A stretch of DNA of 64,000 nucleotides from Lathyrus oleraceus (taxonomy: Eukaryota > Streptophyta > Magnoliopsida > Fabales > Fabaceae), in contig NC_066579.1 in assembly GCF_024323335.1 (NCBI RefSeq), forward strand, positions 3,797,001 through 3,861,000. The letters run 5' to 3'. The position numbers and the translations under genes were made by a program. The notes below the pieces were generated by a model. The model made no database searches. It was not told the DNA's origin and saw only the letters and a program-made list of their open reading frames with translations. Below, one piece after another: positions 36,137-49,011 of the stretch (position 1 is the stretch's first letter; every line of letters begins with the position of its first letter).

Positions 36137-37248
36137 TTGAGATCCTGGTTGAGAGACTTCTTTGTTCCAGACATGAGAACCGGTTTGAAGGACGATGTTG
36201 TCTACAGTTTCTTCGACCCAGAGATTGGTGTGCTGAGAGATATGATAGCACTGATTACACCTGACCATGTGGGGTTGTTCCGTGAGATTTACGGTGGTAT
36301 TCTGAAGTTAGTTTTCAGGCTCACAGACAGTGACAGGAGTGCCATCCATACTTTTCTCCAGTTCTATGACCCAGGCTTGAGATGCTTCGTGTTCCCGGAT
36401 TACTTGTTGGGACCCTTGATGGAGGACTATGCCAGCATCCTGGATATTTAGATCAGAGATCAGATTCCTTTCTATGCCACTAAGGGGAAGCCTGATGTTG
36501 CGGAGATTTCTCGTGCTCTTTATTTGAGCCTGGAGGTGACCAAGGGGGGTTTGAAGGAGAAAGGAAAGTTACCCGGTTTCATCTGAGTTTCTTGGAGGCT
36601 AAAGCCAAGGAGCATGCTGTTGTGGGTAATTGGAGGGTCGTCTGTGCTTTGATTGCTGTGAGCATTTATGGGACTATCATGTTTCCTAATCAGAAGAATT
36701 TTGTGGACATTAATGCTATCAGGTTGTTTATGTAGAGGAATCATATTCCTAATCTGGTTGGGGATGTTTATTACTCGGTCCATAATCGGAACGAGAAGCG
36801 GCGTGGTGGATTGATCCGATGTTGTGCTCAGCTGGTGTACAAATGGTTCATGGGGTATCTGCCTTCCAGAGGTGCCTTTGCTTTTCTTGATCCTACTGTC
36901 AAGTGGTCATTCAGGTTGATGGGTTTGCGGGCCAAGGACATAGCTTGGACTCACAATGGTATGGTTGGACGAGATTTCATTTACAGTTGTGGGAGTCTTC
37001 CCAATGTACCTCTTATAGGAGTTCAAGGTTGCATTAATTACAACCCGGTGCTTCTTAGGAGACAGATGGGGTTTGCTGTGGAGGGTCCTCCTCTTGGACG
37101 AGAGATTCAGGAGTCTTTCTATTTCCCAATTAAGGGCAATCAGACAAGGTTGAGGCAAGTGTCTGAGGAGTGGCGTGACATTCAGAGAAAGGGCAAGGTT
37201 CCTTTTGGCAAGGTTAATAGCAGGTCTTTTCCTCCGTTTGATGATTGT

Positions 37249-40200
37249 TGTCGCATTACGCGAAAAACCGGCGGGAAAAGAAGAACAACAGAGCCGCCAC
37301 CGTGCGTTATTTATCCCAAAAGAGGGAAAGGAAACGCTTGAAGTAAACCTAGGAAAGAACATGGTCTCGCGACCAAAGAGAATGGGTTCGGGAGTCGGTT
37401 ATGCGAAGGGAAGGTATTAGCACCCTTACGCATCCGTCGTACTCGACGGGATCCACGCACAATAGGAAGGAAAATGGTTGCTAAACACTGCTCAAACTCA
37501 CACACACTGGCTGAAAAGAGACAAAAGAAACTGACTGAAACTGACTCGGCAGGATATTGCATCCTGGGCCTACTTAGTCTATCAGGCACAAACATCAGAG
37601 TCGAAGTAGTTCGGACTGGGGAAACGACACATGCTCGCTAGGATATCGCATCCTATGCATACGTATCTTCTTGGACGAAGAAGAATCAGAGCATTCGTAG
37701 CTCGGCTAACACGCACACAAACAAACACAGGCAGAGGCAAACGTGGAGCCCGAATGCCAATCACTGGACTTACATCAGCATCCGAACCAAAACAAACCCA
37801 CACTGGAATCCGAATGCCACTCGATGGACTTACATCAGCTTCCAAGCACACAACAACACACACAGAAGGGTTGAAGACAAAAAGGGTTGAAAAAGAAAAA
37901 GGGCGCCCGGAGAGATCAGCTCATCTCCTGCCTACGTACCTCATCTGGTATGAGGATCAGGGCGACGTAGTTCCCCTACGCAGGGATAAAGGACTAGCCT
38001 AACCAGATAACAGAGGGAGACACAACACTAGGGAGACTACGACTCGAGCCTAGATGTTGTCATGCAAAATCGTCCCTAAGTTAAGGTTTCTAGCTAACTT
38101 GCACAGGAAGCAAGCCTATCCTAAACATGACTTGCACAGGAAGCAAGCCACACCAAACCTAACTTGCACAGGAAGCAAGGGTCTCGATTGCAACTAGGGC
38201 AAGAGAAAGGGGAGGTCTCAATCGCAACGAGGGCGAGAGAAAGGATCGCAACGAGGGCGAAAACAAGCAAGGATTAGTTGTTAGTCAAACTCGACAAGAC
38301 ATCGCATCTCGTGCCTACGTATCTCATCTGGACATGAGAATCAGAGTTGCCGTAGTTCGGCTAAACTATTCCCGTTGGTTTGTGTTTTTTAAGTGGACAA
38401 CGTTACTGCGCAATCTACCTGATGCTCGACCTTTGGAGACTTACTCACCTGTAGTAGAAGGAGTTAACGTATCCTTAAGAGGGGATAATGTTTGTTTGTG
38501 TTTTAGGAAAGCTCAAGCAAGAAAGGAAGTCCTATACGAAGGAACCGTGCTACCTTAATTGACATGCAAACGAGACTACGCGGAGTCTAGCAAACCTAGG
38601 GGATACAATCACACCACACAAGCACATACAGCATGAAATAAACACACCAACAAGGGGCTCAAACATCAAGGCTAGGTTTTAGTCGAGGGGTCATATCAAC
38701 CTCAACAAACAAACCACTGGAACTGGGTAGATGTGCTCTTAACCTTGCCATTGAGGGGCTAAGGTGAAGCAGATGAAAGGTGAGTGAAGATAAGACTTCA
38801 CAGCTCTTATCCCTGGCCTGGGAGAGCTTAAGACAAGAATGTGTGGGTTCAGAAAGTGGGAACCCTTCTACACATTTGAAACTGACTCAACTGTACAATT
38901 GTACAAGATCTTGGGTTTGTATCTGCAATGCATCAACACAGTGGTGTGAGCAAAGCAGATGACACACAGAATAGCAGGGGATAGGTTGCATATCCCTTGG
39001 GTTCTGCCAATTGCCTCTTCACTTAGGAGGGCTTTGAGTATGTACAGGGACAAATTGTAAACATCCACAAACATTGCCTCTTAAGGAGGACTTCAGACAG
39101 TTGCCTGGCCAAGTAACAGGCCAGGTCTTCCAGACTACATGAAGATTAGAAATATACCTCAATGCAAATTGCTTAATAAGCAAAGCAAAGCAAAAGTTCA
39201 CAAGGAACTGAGCAACTAAAAGCACCTGAAATAGTCAAGCAGACATTAGTATGCAACTTCAAAACAAAGCAAAAGGAAACAGACATCAACAGTTAATCAT
39301 AAGCAAGTGAATGTGCAAGGCACAAGGCTTAAGGCATGTGAGCCAAGCAACCTACAAAACAAAACATGTTAGTCATGGTATTCAAGAAAGTTCAATCAAA
39401 AAGAATTGGTCTCATTGGTCATTTGTTGGTCAACCTGAAAACATGAACTCAAAGGTGAGTAACAGGACCACTAGGGCAAGCCTAGGGTCAAAAAGGAATG
39501 AAAAAGTCAAAACAGCAAAGGGCAAGCATCCAAAATCATGTTTAAACAATTAAGAAACACAACCAATTGGGTTCACATGCATATCAATCATTATCATCAT
39601 TTCATGAACAGTTTAGGTCAAGGTATAGCAAACAGAAGCTCATAGGAGTCAACAGAAGGACTTGCATCAAAAGCAAACTAAAACATTTCCAAAAATCACC
39701 AAATAAATCATGATCAATCCTAACACATAGCATGGTAAGCATGTCAAATTTCATCACATTTGGACAAGTGGAAGGCAGTCAATGAAAATCAGAAAGGCAA
39801 GGCAATTTTGAACATGCTCAAAGAAGTCAACCAAACATGCATCAACTTGAAAAATTCATAAATCAGAGATGGCATATGATAAATGAATGGGACTAAAACC
39901 ATGACAAAGCTTAAGATGTCTACTAATCAAATGTAAAATTTCAAGTTCATCTAATAAAGTATGAGAATTTCACAAATGAAATGGCAACATGTATCACACA
40001 AGTCAACATTTTGGTCAAACAGGGGAGAAAATCTCAAACAATTAGGAAATGCCATAAATAATTCCAAGAAAATTCACATGTAAACTAGACATACAAGAGT
40101 ACATTCATGCAAAAATTCACATCAATTGGAGGTCAGGAAGCATGGCATAGAAAATCATGAAATTGCACATCAATGGTGTGACACAAATTGTCACACCCTA

Positions 40201-42423
40201 ATTCAAAAATTCATAACTCAACAACCAGATAAGATAAATTCACAAACTCTACATCAAAATAACCATGAATGAGTCTAGTTTATGCACAAAAAATTTCAGA
40301 TCAAATGGATAATGCATCACTATTTCACAAAGGATTTGGCAAAGGGTACAAAATATTGACACATGAACAAAACCCTAATACCATTTAAAATTCACTCATC
40401 CAAAAAATCAGCAAAAATCATGATAAAAAAGTAGAGATCAAACAGAGCAATATGCAAAAATCCTCATGAAATTTGGATCAAAGATGATGATATTATGATT
40501 TTTGTAAGATTGAGTAACAAAATGAAATAAAAAATGAAACAAATAAATGATTTAATGAATAATTAAACACGGAATGGCAGTTTAGTAAATAAGTTGGAAC
40601 TTAAGTAAAACGCAGCGCACAGGCCATGCAGATGAAATGTTGTGATTGGCTGTAGGCTAATGGAACAGTACCATCATGCACACACGTGAAAGAGCAAAAC
40701 TGGAAAATGGAATTTTAGGGTTTTCTGTACAGTGTTCATCTTCATCTCTTCCCCAAGTCGAAAAAAATTAATTCACCCAGAAATAACAATCGAACACACT
40801 ATCATGATCAGCAAGCAGCACATAACACGAATTCATCATTCATTTTCATGGAATCATGCCAAGTAACACAAATCGAGCAAAACAACAATGCACAACCAAA
40901 ATTCATTTCCAAATATCTCACTCATTACTCAACTATTTTGCACGATTCAAAGTCCATGGTGACCAGCAAACAAAGATCTACAAGAGGCATGGCATAATTT
41001 AGAGAAAAGAGAGACTCGAAAATTTACTTGTTCTTGAAGAAATTTGTGGAACAGTGATGTTTGGATGTTGTAAGCTCAAACAGATGTCCAAGAGGTGTCC
41101 AGGAGGTGAATGGAGGAAGGTTTAAAGCTCAGCTCTCCTTGAAAATGCTCAAATCGTGATTTGCCATTGTTGGAGCTTGGAAAATCAGAACCCGAGAATG
41201 GCTGTACAGTTGGGTTTTTCCACTTGTAATGAGCTCAAAATAGTGAGTGCATGATGAAACCAACAAAACAGTTCGAGTGCCTTTGCAAGTTTTTAGCAGA
41301 AAATCAAAAATGAAGAACTCGAGAGTTTGAGAGAAGAGAGAGTTTTCTGTTCTGGGATTGTGGCTGCTAGGGTTGGAATTGACAGAAAATGAGTTTATAT
41401 ATCTCTGTTTAGTGTTGGCTAAGTAAGTGTTAATCAACATTTGGTTAAATGAGCAATTTTGCTAATTGGAGCATTTTGGCCTAAGGGCATGGTACATGAG
41501 CAAATGCTGCGAAAATGGGCCTTGGGCAAGTTCCAAATATCATTTCAAAATGTTTCCAAATGGCCAAGAGTGTTAGAAATGCCTAATTCAAAAACTCAAT
41601 TTTTCACTACACTTGAAATTAATTAAGACAAGTCCAAAAAGGCCATTTTGAATGGTGTGGTTTTGGTGCATGAAGGTCACATTTTTGGAAAGAGGAGGTT
41701 AAACATGACTTGTTGGAAAAAACCTCACCAAATTTGGCCAAATGGTTTGAGAGATATGGCCTTTTGAAGTTCAAGAATTTTTTGAAAATGAATTGATCAT
41801 AACTTGCCAACCATACATGGGAATTGAGTGTTCTTTGACTTTTTGGAAATGGGAGAACAAGATCTTCAACTTTCATGTTGGGAAAAAATTCATTTGAAGC
41901 TTGTATCATGATGTAAGTTTGGGATCAAGAAGTTACCATTTTTGGCAGTTAAAATTACAGGTCCAGTTTCTATTTTTGGAAATTTCTGATTTGGCTTCAA
42001 ATTCTTCAATGATGATGTTTGCCATGTTATATGAGGCCTATTTGGACATGAATAAGCTCTCTCAAACCAAATCCATCCATCAAAACCATAAAATCAAACC
42101 CAGTTGACCAAGTTTGACTTTTTAGGGTTTCTGACTGATTGGGCATGGACTGATGACCTCTGAGCATCCAATCTTTGACCTAAACACTTCAAATGGACCC
42201 CCAAGTCATGTGAACATGTTGGACCAACCCTAGGGCCTTGGTTTCTTGGAAATTGTACTTGCTTGCTTGATTGACTGATCTCCTGACCAGTTTGACCTAA
42301 TTCTTCTGACTGGCTTGCACTTGGGCAAAAGGGACAATGCAATGCTATGCAGTGGACCATGTTATGTTATGACCTAATATGAGAATGTATGTACAATGAT
42401 AGGTGCAAATTTGAGGTGCTACA
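37249..42423 (-). repeat. Solo LTR of element C in B ORF1
   Basis: A complete 5175-bp C LTR (TGTAGCACC at 42423 on the minus strand, TGCGACA at 37249) with no internal region on either side. The left flank (GATGATTGT) is identical to that of the C 3' LTR in copy 1; the right flank is the continuation of B ORF1 (GCTGGCTTAGG). The flanking five bases, ATTGT and GCTGG, do not match. Solo LTRs normally arise by recombination between the two LTRs of one element and keep the target duplication, so its absence is notable. Confidence 0.9.
41394..41401 (-). promoter_or_regulatory. Putative TATA box in the solo C LTR
   Basis: TATATAAA on the minus strand, at the same LTR position as 14107-14114. If active, it would drive transcription leftward, antisense to B. 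Confidence 0.4.
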
Positions 42424-43075
42424 GCTGGCTTAGGAAGAGGATTGAGCTCACACATCTACCATTTCCTGGAGGTGATCCTTGGTGTCCATTGATTGAGGGG
42501 CCGCGTTCTTCTGTCAGCATGGAAGAGTTCCTTGAGATGAAGAAAGCCAGAGATCAGCTGCAAGCCGAGAAGACTGAATTGGAGATGAGTGTTGCTAGGA
42601 TTCAGATGGCTAATCAGGAGATCAAAGGGAGAATATAAGATCAGGATAGGAGACATGCCATTGAGGTGAAGCGCTTTGAGATAGACACCGCTTATTACCG
42701 CAAGGTCAGCCAAGCTTTGGAGTCATCCACGAAGGAGCATGACGTCACCAAGGAGAGGTTGGCTAGAGCTTCGAAGGTCATCGAAGATGAGAAGAGGAGA
42801 CAAATCCTTGTGAGGGATCAGAGGGACAACAGAGTCAGAACCCTTATCTCCGGGTGGGAGGCAAAGCTGAAGATTAAGGAAGCAGAGAACGTGAAGATCA
42901 TTGCTGAGAGAGATCACTATCTTGCTGAGAGGGATCATTACTTCCGACAGATGAAGATTCACCAGAAGGAGGTGGGGAGATTGCAGCAGGAGAACACTGA
43001 GCTTAGGTTCGCGGTGAAGTTTACCAAGATGGTAGATGATGCGGAGCCGTCTGTGGGGCCTTCTTCAGTGTAGCC

Positions 43076-43601
43076 TTTTGTTATCATTTGTGTTGGATTA
43101 CCGTCAGGCCTGTTGACGGAAGTCACTCATTTGAATTTTCTTTCTGTTACTAGAGAATTGTATTTGATTTGTATCAGACTTGATGTATAACTCTCGCACA
43201 TATGGTGCACTTTTGATATACAATGGTTATTTTCATTCAGTGATTGATCTTCAAGCTTTATTTGCTTTCCTGTATGCACTCACATAGCACACATGGTTGG
43301 GTGGTATCTTTGCTAAATCATATATCTCTGATCTGTATGATGAAATCATTCAATGAATGTCAGAATGTTGCTGCCGGATTATTATCTGTCTCGATGAAGC
43401 CAGGATCGAAAGACAAAGTGTTCCTCATATGGATGGACATTGCGTTCATGCATAATCATAATAACTTGTCTTCTATTTTGCAGGTGTCAGTTTCTAACGT
43501 GCTTGGTTGTTACAGGAATCATTGCTCGTGCGCGTAGAATCATTCCCTTGCACACAACCCGTCCGCACAGATACTTTACCAGACGCAACACACCTAGGCT
43601 G
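43076..43601 (+). other. Spacer between B ORF1 and gag
   Basis: About 530 bp. The gag frame is open upstream from 43440, with a possible 3' splice site (TTTTGCAG) at 43477-43484, so a spliced leader is possible. I see no other structure. Confidence 0.5.
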
Positions 43602-44910
43602 ATGGATCTACCCAACGCAGATTTTCTTGAGCTGAAGAAGAAAATGAATGAACTGATTAATGTCATGCAAGGGTTTGCCGTGGGGCAGAAAGCACTTGCT
43701 GATAAGGTGGAGAAGCTCGAGCGGGCTTCAGCTGCTAATAGTGGTGTTAATTTAGAGGGGGTCTCCAATCACGGTCTTGGTGGTTCCAGGGATGGAGGCG
43801 ATCTCGGAAAGAGGACAACTGTTGGTGTAGTGACTAATAATGTTGGTGGTTTTGGTGCTGCCACAAGCGGTAGACCAGGTACGATGGGTAACAATATGAA
43901 GGACAGCCTGTTTCCTCCTTTCTTCGGGGCTGAAGAGGATAGAGAGGAAGACAGAGAAGCAGATCAGTTCTCCATGTTAAATGAACAGTTTGGGCAGTAC
44001 GGTGTCCAACCACCAAACAAGGAGATTCAGGTGTTGGCGGAGAAAATCAGGGCTCTCGAAAGCTATGCTACTCCGGAGGTTGTCAATATGTCTAATATGG
44101 GGCTGGTTGAGGGGATTGTGATCCCACAAAAGTTCAAAGCGCCTGCGTTTGACAAGTACAATGGGAGTTCTTGCCCGAAAACTCATCTCCAGGCTTTTGT
44201 CCGAAAGATTTTTGCTTATACCATGGACCAGAAGCTTTGGATGTACTTCTTCCAGGACAGTCTGTCTGGGGGGTCTTTGGAATGGTACACTAAGTTGAAA
44301 TCTGCTGACATCAAAAGCTGGCAAGATCTTGGAGATGCATTCCTTAAACAGTACCAGTTCAACGTTGATATGGCTCCTAGCCGTACCCAATTGCAGGGTA
44401 TGTCTCAGAAGCCTAATGAGGGGTTTAAAGAATATGCACATAGGTGGAGGGAGCTGGCTGCCCGAGTCCAACCTCCGTTGGTAGACCGAGAAATGTCAGA
44501 TCTGTTCATGGGTACCCTTCAGGGGACATTCGCAGAGAGAATGGTTGGATGCCCGGTTACCAATTTTGCTGATATTGTGGTGGTCGGAGAAAGAATTGAA
44601 AGTTCGTTGAAGTTAGGAAAGATACAGGGTAACGCTTCGTCATCTGGATCGAAGAAGCCCTTTGGAAATGGTCAGAGGAAGAAGGAGGGTGATACAAGTG
44701 CCGTGTATGCTCAGAGGGGGCAGAGTAGGGATCGTTACTACCAGCACACTGCTGCGGTAACTATTCCTGCTGATAATCAACAATAGCAACAGCCACAACC
44801 GCAACAACAACGTCAGCCATTTCAACAGAGACCGCAGAGGGTCGGGTACCAAGTAAGAGGACGAATGAATGATCGTCAATTCGATAGACCACTTGTGACC
44901 TATTCATTCT
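43602..44910 (+). pseudogene. gag: Element B gag, first part (capsid), cut by element E
   Basis: I chose the ATG at 43602 (MDLPNADFLELKKKMNE) because C and D gag begin with a comparable short coiled-coil segment; the frame is open back to 43440. The capsid region (retrotransposon gag family) covers roughly residues 175-345, with the hallmarks KLWMYFFQDSLSGGSLEWY and FKEYAHRWRELAARVQPPL. A Ser/Gly linker and a Gln-rich stretch follow. TAG at 44784-44786 sits inside CAA/CAG repeats and is probably a former CAG. About 41 codons later the frame is interrupted at 44911 by the copia LTR. Gag would form the particle. Confidence 0.88.
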
Positions 44911-46278
44911 TGTTGGAGAATTGCCATCCAAGGCGCAGCGGAAATTTAAAAATTTCTCCATTTAGTGATCCTTACGAATGGGCATGATCAGTGATAGAAT
45001 CGTTACCTCTTGTGGCGATTCAAACCTTTGGTGCAGATCTCTGATAATGATCAAAACTTTTGATACAGATCCACGGGGCGATCACGAACGTTGAACGATG
45101 ACAACGTCTCTACTCAGTCCACACGAACGGATTCCTTCAATCACAGTGTTAGCTGTTATGAATGAAGGCTTTGAGTGAGAGAAAGAGGGAAACAAAATTC
45201 CAAGTCTCTACTTGAATTTCTGTCTGAGTGGAGTGGAGTGCTTCTACCCAAGGGGTTCTATTTATAGAACCACTTGTGTGGGCTTCAAGCCAAAAAGCCC
45301 ACTTAAGTGTATTTTGCCCATATCTCATAATATGCCAAAATCACTTAAGTATTTGGTACCTTACCATATTTCATTTCCACTTAAGTGCACCGTACCTTAC
45401 GATGTTCCTTAATTATTCTATCTCTCATCAATCCGTCCTTTGTGTGTGACCCTATAGGTTTTCGCGACGTTGGCAATTATATTAAATCACACATTTAACA
45501 TAATAAACAGTGAGCGGTATCTAGCAACACATCACTGCTACCCAAGTCACGAAAATGTCATGTGATCTGACAAAACCTCCTGTGATAATAATTATGTGTA
45601 TAATTACCCCTTTGCCCTTATGTCTATAATGAACACAAGGTATACACCGTGTCACCCTTGTCCAGTTCAATATTGGGCCCATAGACATTTATCCTGTTAC
45701 GCAGGATTGGCAAATTCCATCTAGGACACTCATGTCCCTCAGCATGCTTCGTGGAGTACTCATCAACTGTCTTTATGGTCATCCAGTTACGGATAACGTT
45801 GGATCAGTAATAAAGCACTCAACTCTACATCTAGGATCCATAGTGGTTTCAGGTCGAAGAGTGGTATACACTATTATCACCATGAGAATAACTTATGACA
45901 CTTTGCATAACTTTCTATATAGTATTCTCATAGCGGGTCAATCCGGTATAAATATTACTCCTAATATTCATACATATGTTTAAGACTTGATAACTCTTTA
46001 TCCATGATCCATGAGATGTGATCATCAGTCTACAAACATAATAGTCTTAATGCTTTAATGTTATCCCACTTCACATTAAAGCTCGACTACGGATACTTTA
46101 AGAATAGTGTCCTTATGTTTAATGTGTTCTCATGATTAAGTCACACTTAATACATTAAACAGACTATCTATTCCAGGGACTTTATTAATCAACCATTAAT
46201 AAAGAAAATTCCTTTTATTATTAATAAATAATTCGATACAAGTACCAAAAGTATTGGCCTCTAGGGCTTACACCAACA
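44911..46278 (-). repeat. Element E 3' LTR
   Basis: On the minus strand it starts TGTTGGTGTAAGCCC at 46278 and ends CTCCAACA at 44911. It has the same length as its partner. A TATA box is at 45258-45266. No gene is present. Confidence 0.93.
45258..45266 (-). promoter_or_regulatory. TATA box in E 3' LTR
   Basis: TATAAATAG on the minus strand, a good match to the plant consensus and conserved in both LTRs. Confidence 0.6.
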
Positions 46279-46293
46279 ATCTCCCACTAGCAC
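46279..46293 (-). other. Element E polypurine tract
   Basis: GTGCTAGTGGGAGAT on the minus strand, directly before the 3' LTR. Confidence 0.7.
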
Positions 46294-47040
46294 TAGAGCC
46301 AATCAGGCATACCCCGTATGCCCATTGATCTAGTATGGCCATCATGCTTCTGCTGCGCAATAGGCTTTGTCAGTGGGTTAGCAACATTGTCAAGTGTAGG
46401 TACTTTACATATTTTCGCACAACGCCTAAGTATGTGTTTGGATCGTTGGTGAGATCTAGGCTCCTTAGCTTGTGCGATAACACCATTGTTATCATAATAG
46501 AGACCAATGGGATCCACAATGCTAGGGACTATGCCAAGTTTATTGATCCAAACAGCTTCCTTTGCTGCACTTAAGGCAGCAATATACTCAGCCTCAGTTG
46601 TAGAATCAGCAACTGCATCTTGCGTTGAACTTTTCAAGCTCACAGTGCCACCATTTAAGCAAAACACATAACCAGATTGAAATCATTCATATTAAAGTGT
46701 CTCAGCACTTTGTCTATGTACTCTGAATTAGGCCAAGCATTTCATGATCTATCTCTATAGATTATGATAGGCTGCTTCACCTAGGTCCTTCATAGAAAAG
46801 TATTTCCCAAACCAAGCCTTTACTTGTTACAGGGTAGGGATATCGATTCCAATGAGTAATATGTCATCTACATATAATACGAGGAATACGATCATGCTCC
46901 CACTAACCTTCTTGTAGACACAAGGCTCATCTTCGTTCTTGATGAATCCATACAGCTTTACTGTTTCATCAAGGCGAAGATTCCATGAGTAGGTCACAGG
47001 CTCATCTTGATCCATGAGTAATACATCACCTTGATCAGAT
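46293..47040 (-). pseudogene. pol: Element E RT C-terminal part and RNase H, degraded
   Basis: The RT remnant at 46827-47015 keeps the catalytic motif LYVDDILLIG. The RNase H at 46293-46667 has STTEAEYIAALSAAKEAVW and KHILRRCAKI, typical of copia RNase H (the latter usually KHIDIR). Between them the frame is broken. The N-terminal fingers and palm of RT are absent. It could not copy RNA. Confidence 0.85.
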
Positions 47041-47740
47041 ATCCATATATCTCAGGTAGGTGACGTATCCTGCCTGACCTACGCTGGTCTTGTTCTATTT
47101 GAGCAGGTTGCTCTTACACAACTCCTTGTGTTTCCTGCTCTAATTCCTCCATAGGTGTATCGATACTTTGTGATTCTTGAATTTCTTCAAGTTCTACTTT
47201 CCTCCCACTGATTCCTTTGGAAATAAAATCCCTTTCTAGGAAAACTCAAGTTCGAGCGACAAACACTTTGCCCTCAGAAGGATTGTAGAAATAATATCCT
47301 CTTGTTTCTTTAGGATACCCCACAAATAAGCATTTGTCAGATTTGGGCTCAAGCTTAGTTGAAATTTGTCGTTTCACATAAACTTCGCAACCCCAAATCT
47401 TCATGTAAGACATATGTGGTCTCTTACCACTCCATATCTCATATGGTGTCTTTTCAACCTTTTGGATGGAACACGGTTAAGTGTGTAAGCTAATGTCAAT
47501 GGTGTATGTCCTCAAAAGGAGTTTGGAAGATTGGTGTGACTCATCATGGATCGGACCATGTCCAACAGGGTTCGATTTCTTCTCTCAGATACACCCTTCC
47601 ATTGGGATGTTCCAGGAGGAGTAAGTTGGGATAGGATCCCATACTCTTTCAGATGGTCATCAACCTCTAGGATTAAATACTCACCACTTCGATCTGATCG
47701 AAGAGTTTTAATATTATTACCTAGTTGGTTTTAACTCGTT
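47041..47740 (-). pseudogene. Element E integrase remnant
   Basis: Minus-strand fragments TLRSDRSGEYL (second catalytic Asp) and QWKGVSERRNRTLLDMVRSMM-like (catalytic Glu) mark the integrase core near 47520-47700. The zinc-binding region and the first catalytic Asp are missing; the protease frame runs almost straight into this part, which points to an internal deletion. From 47500 down to 47041 the sequence is full of stops. Confidence 0.75.
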
Positions 47741-47745
47741 AGGTT

Positions 47746-49011
47746 TCACCCTTTTGTATTAATGTTATTAATAGGCATTTCAAGATCAAGGACATATAGT
47801 CCATTGTTCATTTGTGCAGTAGCATAGAATATATCATTCAAATAAATTGAGCAACAATTATTCTTTATTATAAATGAAAAACCAAACTTGTCCAAACAAG
47901 CAATGGAAATAATATTCCTGCTAATTGCAGGTACATAATAACAGTTCTCTAACTGAATTATTAAACCACTAGGTAAAGTCAATACAAAAGTTCCTACGGC
48001 TAAAGCAGCAACCTTTGCTCCACAGCCAACTCGTAGGTCGACTTTACCTTTTGCCAAATCTCTACTCCTTTTTAGTTCCTGCACATTTGTACAAATGTGA
48101 GAACTGCATTCAGTATCTAATACCCATGATGCAGAAGTAGATGAATTAATAACAAAAATACCTGAAGTTGAAGTCTCTACTCCATTCTTCTTATCTTCCA
48201 GGTACTTTGGGCAGTTCCTCTTCCAGTGTCCGGTCTTACCGCAATGGAAGCAGGTGCCTTCTTTTGCTATGCCTCCACTAGGCTTCAAAGCAGCAGTGGG
48301 TCTGGGATTGGCAACTTCCTTGCCCTTCCCCTTATCACTCTGCTTAGTGGGCCTTTTGTTCTGTCTCTTTCCATTTCCGATCATCAGAATGGACTTCCCT
48401 TTTGACTTCAGATTCTGCTCGGCAGTTCTTAACATGGCGAGCAGTTCAGGAAGAGATTTGTCCATATCAATCATATTGAAATTTAGGACAAATTGACTGA
48501 AACTATCTGGCAACGATTGCAAGATCAAATCAGTTGCAAGTTCCTTTTCGAGGGGAAAACCCAATCTCTCAAGGTTTTCCACATACCCAATCATCTTGAG
48601 TACATGGGGACCTACAGGGGCTCCCTCAGCTAACTTGCTTTGAAAAAGGGATTTTGAAACTTCAAACCTCTCATGCCTTGCTTGCTCTTGATAGAGCAAC
48701 TTCAGGTGTTCGATCATATCGAACGCTGACATGTTCTCATGTTGCTTTTGCAATTCTTAGTTCATGGTAGCCAGCATGAGACAAGCAGTTTCATTGGCAT
48801 CATCGACATGCTTCTTATAAGCATCTCTTTCTGCCTTAGGTGCAGAACTAGGAGGTTCCTCTTCAGGAACAGGTGTCTCCAAGACATACAACTTTTTATC
48901 ATGTTTGAGGACAATCCTCAGGTTTCGGTGCCAATCCAAAAAAATTGTCCCAGACAATTTTTCCTTATCAAGGATTGATCGCAGGATGTTGTTAGAGGTG
49001 TTTGCTGTCAT
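47746..49011 (-). pseudogene. gag-pro: Element E gag-protease, one in-frame stop
   Basis: The frame starts at ATG 49009-49011 (MTANTSNNILRSILDKEKLSG), with one TAA at 48757-48759. It continues through the copia gag core (MSAFDMIEHLKLLYQEQARH) to a CCHC zinc knuckle, CFHCGKTGHWKRNC, near 48210-48252. The protease follows with DTECSSH where DSGCSSH is usual, so the active-site Gly is replaced by Glu (codon near 48110) and the enzyme is probably dead. The frame ends at about 47746. Confidence 0.88.

Larger units (their letters stand above)
27247..42423 (+). repeat. Large direct duplication, copy 2
   Basis: Second copy of 1-15135 in the same orientation and order. Here the C LTR (37249-42423) is a solo LTR and the sequence returns directly to the second half of B's ORF1. 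The upstream limit of this unit is the junction at 23122/23123, because the matching part of copy 1 lies before the window. The A coding sequence is cleaner here than in copy 1, with in-frame stops but few frameshifts in pol. Confidence 0.95.
36137..43075 (+). pseudogene. Element B ORF1, copy 2, split by the solo C LTR
   Basis: The first part is 36137-37248 and the second part 42424-43075; the C LTR occupies 37249-42423. The first part repeats copy 1 but has lost one T in the run near 36579, which shifts the frame in addition to the TAG stops. The second part begins with codons for SWLRKRIELTHLPFPGGDP, has TAA at 42636-42638 (probably once CAA), and then a long charged coiled-coil-like stretch rich in heptads (AERDHYLAERDHYFRQMK) ending at TAG 43071-43073. 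Together the gene had close to 590 codons. Its function is unknown even in active Ogres. Confidence 0.8.
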
